From CACZQA01 sp050943615 (GTDB taxonomy: Bacteria > Actinomycetota > Coriobacteriia > Coriobacteriales > QAMH01), in assembly GCA_050943615.1 (NCBI GenBank), contig JBMNPN010000076.1:1-10362 (forward strand): DNA of 10,362 nt, read 5' to 3'. Positions 1-8,200 of this stretch are shown here, piece after piece (the first letter of the stretch is position 1; the number at the start of each line of letters is the position of its first letter). The position numbers were made by a program, and so were the translations under genes. Under the pieces are notes generated by a model. It saw only the letters and a program-made list of their open reading frames with translations, had not been told where the DNA came from and made no database searches.

Positions 1-1
1 A

Positions 2-490
2 CCCAGCTGGGTGGTCATCGATAAGGACACCGAGCACGACGTGACGCTCACGACCACCGCCGGTGCCAATCTCGACGTGAACGACAAGGTCCAGACCACG
101 CCCATCACCGCCAACAAGGTCTGGAGCGGCGACGCCTCGACCGACACGCACCCGACCATCTACTTCCAGCTGTATCGATACACGGGTAGTGACGCCTCTA
201 CGGCAACGGCCGTTGAGAACAGCATCAAGTCGCTGCCGAATGGTACAACCAGCGTGACATGGGAGAGCATGCCGGTTGCCGACGACAGCGGCAACACGTA
301 CCACTACGTCTTCAAGGAGGTCGACGCCAACGGCAACGTGAGCGTCCCCACTGGCTACACCTCCAACCAGGGCGACAACGGTGTTGCCGCGGGTGGCACC
401 ATCACCAACACGCGCAAGACCACCGATGTCCAGATCACCAAAACCTGGAGCGACAACAAATATCCAGGACGGCATCCGCCCTTCCGCTGA
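2..490 (+). CDS. Upstream fragment of the frameshifted Cna_B protein
   Basis: This frame is open from the left edge (codon at 2-4), so the GTG at 11 is an internal valine and not a start. It encodes one complete Cna_B domain (Lys in the codon at 116, Tyr..Phe-Lys-Glu near 306-320, ITNT at 401-412) and the first strand of the next (VQITKTWSDN, 428-457). After 458 it reads eleven residues unlike any Cna_B sequence and stops at 488-490. The complete domain has the commoner Cna_B form (P.IYFQLYR), while the later copies carry an SA.(E/D)F segment instead. Without frame repair the product would lack a sorting signal and would probably be released rather than wall-anchored. Confidence 0.7.
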   Translation, partial: PSWVVIDKDTEHDVTLTTTAGANLDVNDKVQTTPITANKVWSGDASTDTHPTIYFQLYRYTGSDASTATAVENSIKSLPNGTTSVTWESMPVADDSGNTYHYVFKEVDANGNVSVPTGYTSNQGDNGVAAGGTITNTRKTTDVQITKTWSDNKYPGRHPPFR

Positions 491-1658
491 CGAGTTCAAG
501 AGCTCGATTAACCTCTTTGCCAATGAAGAGGAAGTCACCGATACGTACGCCAATAACCTCACCGTCACCGACAATGGCGATGGTACCTACACGGTTTCCT
601 ATGCCAACCTGCCCAAGAATGCCAACGGCGCGGCGATTGCCTACAAGATCACCGAGGACGCCATCGAGGGCTATACCGGCGAGACCGCAGGCAATGGCAA
701 CATCACTAACACGCACAAGCCCGGCACGACGTCCGTCTCCATCACCAAGTCCTGGAACGACAACAGCGACCAGGACGGCATCCGTATCTCCGCCGAGGAT
801 TTCGCGGGCAAGGTACATCTGTTCGCCGACGGCACGGACGTGACGAGCCAGTACACGGCAAACGTCACCGACAACGGTGACAATACCTACACGGTTTCGT
901 TCGCCAACCTTCCCGAAAAGTCCCACGGCCAGACCATCGTCTACAAGGTCACCGAGGACGAGCTGGATGACTACAGCTCCGACCAGCCCGAGGGCGGCGT
1001 CGAGAACGGCGGCACCATCACCAATACGCACACGCCGTATGTCACCGAGGTCTCAATCACCAAGTTCTGGAAAGACGCGAACAATCAGGACGGCATCCGC
1101 ACCTCCGCCGAGGACTTCGCCGGCAAGGTGCACCTTATCGCGAATGGCGCGGACGTGACGAGCCAGTACACGGCAAGCGTTGCCGACAACGGTGATGGCA
1201 CCTATACCGTCACCTACAGCAACCTTCCCCTACGGGCCGACGGCCAGGACATCACCTACACGGTGAAAGAGGACGTTCCCGAAGGCTACACCTCCGATCA
1301 GCCCGAGGATGGCGCCATCAATGGCGGTACCATCACCAACACGCACACGCCGGACGTCACCGAGGTCTCCATCACCAAGTCCTGGAACGATGAGGACGAC
1401 AAGGACAACCTGCGCCCGAGCGCTGACGAGTTCGCTGACTGGGTTTCTCTCTATGCCAACGGCACCGAGGTAAAGGACGCTGCAGAGACGGTGACCGACA
1501 ACGATGACGGCACCTACACTGTTACCTACACCAACCTCCCGAAGAACGCCGCGGGCAAAGAGATCGCCTACACCGTCAAGGAGGCCGTGCCCGATGACTC
1601 TGGGTACGAGGCCGACAAGACCGAGGTCGGTAACGGCGACACCATCACGAACACGCAC
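428..1658 (+). repeat. Four tandem Cna_B coding repeats of about 306-315 bp
   Basis: First-strand motifs V(S/Q)ITK(S/T/F)W begin at 428, 735, 1050 and 1365, so the last intervals are exactly 315 bp (105 codons). Each unit runs from V.ITK.W through (N/D)QDGIR or KDNLR, SA(D/E)(E/D)F, a DN.D.TYTV strand, Y..(T/K)E, and ends with ITNTH. The units at 735 and 1050 are closest (shared ISAEDF/TSAEDF, AGKVHL, ADVTSQYTA). A fifth, more divergent Cna_B domain precedes them at 104-412. Tandem near-copies like these can change in number by recombination. Confidence 0.85.
458..464 (+). other. Frameshift site in Cna_B domain 2
   Basis: Aligned with the other copies (TGG AAC GAC AAC AGC GAC CAG GAC GGC in the next one), this copy reads TGG AGC GAC AAC, then AAATATC, then CAG GAC GGC. 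Two codons are expected and seven bases are present. Upstream coding is in the frame of position 452, downstream in the frame of 459. The only homopolymer is a run of three A (458-460), too short for typical slippage-based phase variation, and I see no recognised programmed +1 signal. Confidence 0.85.
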
Positions 1659-1862
1659 AAACCCCACAAGGTGGCTGTCGCTGACGTGGAAAAGACGACC
1701 GACGATGAATCTGATTCCGGCACGGCTGATTCCGACACGTCCGATTCCGCCGATACGCCGGACACCGGCGATGCCTCCAGCATGCTGTGGCTGGCTCTTG
1801 CAGCCGCCGCAAGTGGCATCGTCCTCGTGGGAACGCGCAGACGCTCTTCTAGCAGCAAGTAG
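459..1862 (+). CDS. Downstream fragment of the frameshifted Cna_B protein, with sorting signal
   Basis: Domain homology begins exactly at 459-465 (N-I-Q-D-G-I-R), directly continuing the domain broken in the other frame. The frame is also open upstream, with a GTG at 381 and an ATG at 426, but the peptide they would add is out-of-frame Cna_B coding with no domain character. No convincing ribosome binding site precedes either codon. Translated alone, this part would have no signal peptide, so the sorting signal could not be used. It contains the rest of one Cna_B domain, three full ones with Lys/Glu/Asn triads, the Ser/Asp linker, TPDTG, a transmembrane stretch and a basic tail. I read it as the 3' part of the same gene, not an independent gene. 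Confidence 0.7.
   Translation, partial: NIQDGIRPSADEFKSSINLFANEEEVTDTYANNLTVTDNGDGTYTVSYANLPKNANGAAIAYKITEDAIEGYTGETAGNGNITNTHKPGTTSVSITKSWNDNSDQDGIRISAEDFAGKVHLFADGTDVTSQYTANVTDNGDNTYTVSFANLPEKSHGQTIVYKVTEDELDDYSSDQPEGGVENGGTITNTHTPYVTEVSITKFWKDANNQDGIRTSAEDFAGKVHLIANGADVTSQYTASVADNGDGTYTVTYSNLPLRADGQDITYTVKEDVPEGYTSDQPEDGAINGGTITNTHTPDVTEVSITKSWNDEDDKDNLRPSADEFADWVSLYANGTEVKDAAETVTDNDDGTYTVTYTNLPKNAAGKEIAYTVKEAVPDDSGYEADKTEVGNGDTITNTHKPHKVAVADVEKTTDDESDSGTADSDTSDSADTPDTGDASSMLWLALAAAASGIVLVGTRRRSSSSK
1755..1862 (+). other. C-terminal cell-wall sorting signal (TPDTG)
   Basis: TPDTG (1755-1769) is followed by DASS, a hydrophobic helix of about 19 residues (1782-1838, MLWLALAAAASGIVLVG) and a tail TRRRSSSSK before the stop. 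This is the three-part sorting signal of sortase substrates, with Thr replacing the Leu of the standard LPXTG. The repaired protein would be cut between Thr and Gly and linked to peptidoglycan or to a pilin. Confidence 0.85.
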
Positions 1863-1908
1863 CTTGAAGTGAGATAGCAAAGCCTGCTGCAAAATTGCAC
1901 GCGCAAAG

Positions 1909-1951
1909 CCACGCCCCGGGTCCTGGGAATTCCAGGTTGCCCGGGGCGTGG
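1909..1951 (+). terminator. Strong GC-rich hairpin after the Cna_B gene
   Basis: A perfect 12-bp inverted repeat, CCACGCCCCGGG (1909-1920) with CCCGGGGCGTGG (1940-1951), encloses a second short stem CCTGG/CCAGG (1922-1926, 1932-1936). It lies 47 bases after the stop codon. Only a weak T-containing stretch follows (TCTGTT), so it fits a terminator or 3'-end stabilising structure better than a textbook intrinsic terminator. It separates the two genes transcriptionally. Confidence 0.65.
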
Positions 1952-1992
1952 TCTGTTGCAGGGCCCTATTTCCAGGCATATCAGAAAATTAA

Positions 1993-2021
1993 TTTACATT
2001 TGCCCATAAATCTTTTAGATT
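1993..2021 (+). promoter_or_regulatory. Candidate sigma-70-type promoter for the giant surface protein gene
   Basis: TTTACA (1993-1998, five of six matches to TTGACA) and TAGATT (2016-2021, four of six to TATAAT) are 17 bases apart, inside the only AT-rich stretch between the genes (about 1978-2060). Transcription would start near 2028, giving a leader of about 175 nt. A second possible -10, TATACT at 2049-2054, has no good -35 at normal spacing. Prediction by eye only. Confidence 0.4.
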
Positions 2022-2072
2022 AGCGCCTGCTTCATCAGTTATAAGACATATACTGAATAGGAAAGGGGAGAA

Positions 2073-2185
2073 CGGTCCGTCAGACCGCGTCGCCAGTTTT
2101 CGGAGCATCGGCTCCCATACTGCGACCTATCGAGCGATGCACCTTTGCTATCGCGGCGGGCGCTCTCAGAGCAGGAGTTAGCGCC
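2073..2185 (+). promoter_or_regulatory. Structured 5' leader with four successive hairpins
   Basis: Four inverted repeats lie one after another upstream of the start: CGGTC/GACCG (2073-2077, 2083-2087); GGAGC/GCTCC with loop ATCG (2102-2106, 2111-2115); GCGATGCA with TGC-T-ATCGC, eight pairs and one bulged base (2134-2141, 2146-2154); and GGCGCT/AGCGCC (2159-2164, 2180-2185). The last loop contains AGGAG (2173-2177), which is too far from the start to be its ribosome binding site. I do not recognise a known riboswitch. A cis-acting RNA is possible but unproven. Confidence 0.35.
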
Positions 2186-2204
2186 AGACTTTGGGGGGAT
2201 GGCT

Positions 2205-5200
2205 ATGGATGAGGGAAACTCCGCACGTGCACAGGTATCTTCAAAACGAACGTCTCTTAAAGAGAAAGCCAGGAAGAGAAAGCAGCGAAGAGAAGCGCTT
2301 GCGCGTGGAGCGGTCGCCTTCGTTATCGCGGTGGCGATGTCGCTCGTCATGATTCCCGCGGCGGCATTCTCCGAGGTGGCCGACACCGTATCGGCGGCAT
2401 CGTCTCAGGCTGTGGAGCCTGGTGTTGAGTCGGCCCAGTCTGCCGCTTCGAGCGCGGGAATTGGATCTGACGATTCGACGGCATCCTCCAGCTCTTCCAG
2501 TGCAGAGCAGGAAAGCGCTGCGGGTGACAGGGCCAAGGCCATGTCTGGCAAGAGCACTGCGTCCAAAGCGGCTGCTTCTGCTTCTTCTGAAACGAAGACG
2601 ACCTCGGACACGGCTGCCAAGACCTCGAGCGAAAAAAGCTCCGAGAAGTACATTGGCGTCGAGGACAACGACAATGAATACGCAAACGTCCGCGACATAT
2701 CTAATGGGGGCAGCAAGAACCTGGACGTCTCCGTGAAGGCTCGTTCTCACAAGATGCGCCGTGTTTCCAGCGATAGAGGATCTGCTACGTCATCTGCCGA
2801 TGGCTCGTCCATCGATTCGCTCTCCCTCAGGTGGCTGACTCCCGATACCACCGATGATGGCGATGACGACAATCTCTACGTCAAACCGAGTGACAACAAT
2901 TCTCAGACCTTCGCCGCGCGCATCGACTTTTCGCTTTCCGGAGAACATGACTACGAGGCGGGCGACATCCAGGTGAAGATCCCTGCCTATATCTTCAAGG
3001 ACCGTAATGGAGAAAACTACGGCAACCTCGTTCTCCCCCTGGCAGAAGCCCCGTCTGCCAGTACTGATTTCAACTGGTCCTACATCAACGATGAAAACGG
3101 CGGCTACTACGTGCTCACCAACACGCGCAAGATGTCGGCAGCCTCGTCTGCGGTAATCGAGCTCGCCTTCGAGAATATCATCCCCTCCGACATCGTGGAC
3201 ATGGCAAAGACGGCTCAGCTCACGGCAGAAGTCACGGTGACAACGAGCAAGGGAAACGAGATTTCGCGCACTGCAAACCCGCTCACGGCACAGGTCGACA
3301 CGCACGAGACCGTCTCTGTGGCAGCCAAGGAATACTACTACCGCACCATTCAAACCGCTGATGAGCTCAGGGCGGCCGGGTATACGATTCCCGATGAGTA
3401 CGCTTCCGAAGCCAAGTTTCTCACCGTGATGTGGAAGACCTACGCCTATCACGAGGGCAACACGAACTACACGATTTCCTGGCAGGACAATCCGAGCCCG
3501 ACCATGAAGACCAAGGACGGGGACCTGGAGTGCAAGAGCTTCGTGATCTCAAACGGAACGGGTATTGAAGAGGACAGGGTCTGGAAGAAGAACAACACCA
3601 CCGAACGCGAGTATATTACGGTCGCCTATCCTTTCTCCCAGTTCAAGCCCGAGGTCACGTACAAGATCTCAAATGACACGGTCTGGACTTGCACCGAAAC
3701 CGACAACGGGTCGACAACGGAAAAAACGGGTACGGCATCGTGCGATTTCTCGTACCACCTTCCCGTCAATGCCGTGCCGACGGGCAGCTTCTACCATGAG
3801 AAATGGGGCGTCGATTCGGACAAGAGCGGCAACACCACGCACAACACCTGGAATAAGTACCCCTGGTCCTGGGGAGGGGCAGGCTACTGGGGAATCTATC
3901 CAAACGCTTTGAACCGCCTTGTTAAGGACCAGGACACGACCGTCGAATACGTGCAGTACATGCGCGGGTACTTCCTTCCTTGGACCCGCAAGGCAAGTGG
4001 AGACGGCAACCAGGTGACCGACTACGGCGCCAAGGACGTCACGATGACGATCGAAGACGGCGACCTCACCTACCGGTCCGCGGTCGATTCCGATGACACG
4101 GTCACGCTCGAGGCAGGCAAGGATTTTGATTTCACCAAGCTCCGTCTGGAAAAGCCGACGGTCTACAAGGCCGTGCAATACGACGCCTCCGATGTCGATG
4201 AGAGCAACAGCGTGTACGTCGACGGCTATGTCGTCTACTCCGGCCCCGGTATCAAGGCGAAGGGCGGGACATACGGTGTTGGCTATGTCTATGAGAGCGA
4301 TACGGCAAAGTATCCGCAGTTTCTCGTCGAAGCACAGGTCAACGGCACGTGGCAGACAGTGCAGACCGTTTCGTGGGCCGATGGCACGAGCTCGAAGACC
4401 ATCGCCCTTCCCGCGGGCACGACGCGCTATCGCGTCTCTGCGACCGCGGGCAGAGACGCCGACAACGACGGAGTTTTCACCGCCGCCATTGCCGATGCGG
4501 ACGTGTTCCCCTACATCACGATGCATCCCACCGACAAGGTCAAGGGCATTGCGAACGCGGCGTTCACGTACAAGGACCCGACGAGCTATCTCACCAACCG
4601 CGACAGCTTTGTCGTAACTCAAGACGGCGGCACGATCTTCGAGATGAGCGGAGAGGACAACCCCTATCATCGCAACACCGCCATCGACATGCTCAAGGGC
4701 TACTCCGACAACATCCAGGTAATCCCGAGCAAGGACTCGACCTACAAGATCGATACCGAAAAGCAGACGGCGGACATCACCTACACGGCCAAGGTCCGCG
4801 AGGTCTCCAACCTCGATAACATCGACAACTGGAACGAAGCGGTGTCTGAAGGCGACATCAGCGTCGACAACAACGGCACGTGGTACGACCTGCTCCCCAA
4901 GGGCGTCGTGCCGGACCTCTCGACGATACAGATGCGCGATAACGACACCATCGCCGATGCCTACACCGTGCCCAACTACAAGGGAACGGGACGCATTCTG
5001 CTCGTGGTAAAGGCAAACCTCACCCCGAGCCCGTTGCGTCCCAAAAACGAGAACACCGGAGAGCTGGAGAACGTGGAAGACGATCCCACGATTACCTTCA
5101 CGGCGTACTGCCCGCTCCAGGCACTGGGTGATTTCGGAGACGCTCCGCACAATGTCATCGCCTACGAATCGGGCAACGAAAGTCTCGGAAGCGTCGAGGG

Positions 5201-8200
5201 ATTTTCCGGCGAGCCCGACAAGCCAATTGGCAACAACACGGTCACCACGGCATCGAGCACGTTTGCCGATGATGTGGAAAAGGCGGCGATGACCGACCTC
5301 GACCCAACGGCAGACAACCCGAACTTCGTCTATGCGGGCACGACGACGAGCATTTCCAAGCTGAGCTACACCGTGTCCGAGCTCAATAAGAAGGTCATGG
5401 TCAACAACGATGGATACTGGGGCACGGGCGTGACAGGAGGACAGGACGCGACCGACAGCCGTGAGATGACCGTCTACACGGGCGGTTCCTACCAGTACCG
5501 TCTCACCGCCGCATGCGCCGCGAACACCAAGATGTCCGGCGCCGTCCTCTACGACGTCATCGAAGGGTATGCTCCCACATCCGACAAGCCCGATACCGGG
5601 GATTCCCAGTGGAAGGGCACGTTCGTCTCTGTCGACACGACGGCGCTCAGCAACATGGGCATCGCCCCCGTTGTCTACTATTCGACAAAGCAGGGTATTT
5701 CCATCGCCTCGGCAACAGACGACTCCGTGCGCTCCGACGATGCCGACGACCTTTCCGATACGAGCATTTGGTCTACGACTCCGCCGTCCGATCTTTCGAC
5801 GGTTACTGCCATTGCCATCGACTGCAGCAAGAAGGCGGATGGGACGGACTTCCTGGTGGAACCGGGCGAGACGATTTCTGCCTATGTCAACATGCTGGCT
5901 CCCGCGAACGCGCAAGCTCAGGGCTACATCGCAAAGGACAAGGGCGGCGCCTCGGAAGACGCCGATGGCGCCCATGCCTACAACAACGTCTTTCTCTATT
6001 CCACCTCGCGCAACGCCGAAACAGGGGCAACAGTTGCATCAAAGCTCATCCGTCACGACTACACCAAGGTCGGACTGAAGAACTACGACCTGACCGTGAC
6101 CAAGTCTTGGAACGACAACGACGATCAGGATGGCATACGCCCGCAATCGGTCACCGTGCACCTCTACCGAAACGGCGTTGACACGGGGCGTTCGGTGACG
6201 CTCGACGGCACGGTCGATGAGCAGCAGGGCACCTCGTACGAGATCGAGGCCTGGAAGGGCGTCTTCAAGGGCCTCGACTACTGCGACCCTGCAGGAAACG
6301 CCTATCACTACAGTTTTGTCGAGGACCCGATTTCGGGCTATACGCCAGGCTTTACCTATGGGTCCGATGGCTCGGTTGTGCTTGCCAACCGCCATGTTCC
6401 CGAGACCATCGAGGTGTCGGGCACAAAGACCTGGGAAAACGACTCGAAGGAGCTCAGGCCCCACTCGATAAAGGTGAACCTGTACCGCGATGGGGAGTAT
6501 CTCAAGGCGCAGGAAATTACTGCTGATGAAGACGGCGCGTGGAACTACAAGTTCACGGGCTTGCCGCGCTATCACGACCATGGTGTTGAGTACGCCTACA
6601 CGGTTTCCGAATCGGTGGAGGACTACGCCACCACCCAGCAGACCGCGACTGACCAGAGCGGCAACGTGACCGTGAACCTCAAGAACACCTACCATCCCTA
6701 CGGCGACCTCTCCATCACCAAGGCGGTTTCCGGTACCGACGATGCCTGCAAGGGCCAGCAGTTCGAGTTCTCCATCGTGCTCAAGAATGCCGACGGAAGT
6801 GACTTCAGCGACCAGGTCGACTATGCAATTGCCGATTCCACGGGCGCCCAGATTTCTGCGGGCACGTTCTCAAATGGGCAGACCCTCAAGATCGAGGCAG
6901 GTCAGGTCATCACGCTCAAGGAGCTTCCCAAGGGAACGACCTACACGGTCACTGAAGGGACGGTCAGAGGGTACACCCCCACGGCCGATGTGCTGACGGG
7001 CACAATCAAGTCGAACGAGACCGCCAGGGCCGACTTCGATAACGCGTACGAGACCGTCGGCAACGCGAGCCTTTCCGTCACCAAGAGCTTCTCGGGCGCG
7101 AACCTCAAGCGCAATCGGTTCCGCTTCACATTGAACGACGTCACAAACGGGGAGCCGGGCACGCTCGTTCGCGTGGCGAACAACAACTCCGATGGAACAG
7201 TCCGCTTTGGCGCCCTGCACTACAGCGCGTCCGACCATAACAAGACCTATACCTACAAGATCGCTGAAAACGATGGCGGCGACGCAGGCGTCACCTACGA
7301 CAAGACCATCTACTACGCTCAGGTGACGCCTATCGACGATGGCCACGGCAAGATGAATTGCGATATCCATTACTTTACTGATGCCGACTGCACACAGGAG
7401 ATCCAGGCATCCGATGCGACGTTCAACAACTCCTACGGGGCAAGCGGCTCGACGAAGTTGACGGCCTACAAGACGCTTGCGGGCGGAACGCTCGAAGAGG
7501 GGCAGTTCTCCTTCCAGATCTACGACGAGCAGGGCAACAAGCTCTATCTCGACGAGAACGGCCGGGTGACCACGATGGAGACCGCCTCACCGCTTGCTGC
7601 GACAAACGATGCGAGTGGCATCATCGAGTTCCCAACCATCAACTTCACGCAAGACGACCTTGCCGACCATGACGAAGACGGCAGCATCACCGGCTATTCC
7701 ACGAAGGACTTCTATTACACCGCCAAAGAGATCGTTCCCGACGACGCAGTTGCCTACGATGACGACAACTCCAAGCTCTACGTGACTTCGGACGGAAACG
7801 TGTACGACAGCGAGACGGATGCGGATGGCACGCCGAACACCCCGCTTTCCTACGCGACCGCCACGGATGCTCAGAAGGCCAAGTACCGCTTTGTCAAAGA
7901 CGGCATCAAGTACACGTCCGCTTCCAGGACGTGGAAGGTCACCGTATCTGATATGGGCGATGGCAGACTCGGGATCACGACTTCGATGGCAAGGAGAAAC
8001 GCTGCAGGAGAGTGGGAAGATGCAGAAGAGGGGCCGCTGTTCGAGAACTCGATGATGCCCGGCAGCTTGGAGATCCAAAAGACCGTCACCCCCGATTCCA
8101 TTGGCTATGATCCGGACACGACCTTCTACTATACCGTCAAGATTACGACTGACGACGGCCAACCCCTGCCCGATGGGAAATACCCCTACAGCATCGAGTC

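Larger units (their letters stand above)
1..1862 (+). pseudogene. Cna_B-repeat cell-wall-anchored surface protein, 5' truncated by the window and frameshifted
   Basis: Secreted, sortase-anchored stalk protein; the N-terminus and any ligand-binding head lie left of the window. About 619 residues are visible once the frame is repaired. In order: a short tail of an upstream module (2-103), five Cna_B domains (about 104-412, 428-716, 735-1031, 1050-1346, 1365-1658), a Ser/Asp/Thr-rich wall linker (about 1680-1754), the TPDTG sorting motif, a hydrophobic helix and an Arg/Ser/Lys tail ending at the stop 1860-1862. Each Cna_B domain shows the isopeptide pattern: Lys in the first strand (ITK.W), Glu in Y.(V/I/F).E, and Asn in ITNT. 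The frame changes inside the second domain, where seven bases (458-464) lie between the conserved D-N and Q-D-G codons instead of six. Whether this is a true mutation or a sequencing/assembly error cannot be told from one sequence. Surface location and wall anchoring are inferred from the C-terminal signal. Confidence 0.8.

Noticed and set aside
2137..2181. Possible 14-residue leader peptide (MHLCYRGGRSQSRS) ahead of the giant gene
   Set aside because: No good ribosome binding site, and its start lies inside the third hairpin; an ORF this short is expected by chance.
2199..2201. ATG two codons upstream as the start of the giant gene
   Set aside because: It directly abuts the G-run and has no ribosome binding sequence at normal distance, while ATG 2205 has the G-run six bases upstream. 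It cannot be fully excluded.
2241..3452. Several minus-strand open frames opposite the start of the giant gene
   Set aside because: They overlap the signal peptide and adhesin coding, are Arg/Ser-rich, and show no start signals or recognisable domains.
5586..5603. KPDTGD inside the giant protein, resembling a sortase motif
   Set aside because: No hydrophobic helix or basic tail follows and the protein goes on for more than 1,500 residues, so it is a chance match.
3669..5975. Minus-strand open frame of 768 codons
   Set aside because: It is exactly antisense to continuous adhesin coding. It stays open because the plus-strand gene rarely uses TTA, CTA or TCA in frame. The protein has no domain character, being Val/Arg/Gly-rich as expected of a reverse shadow.
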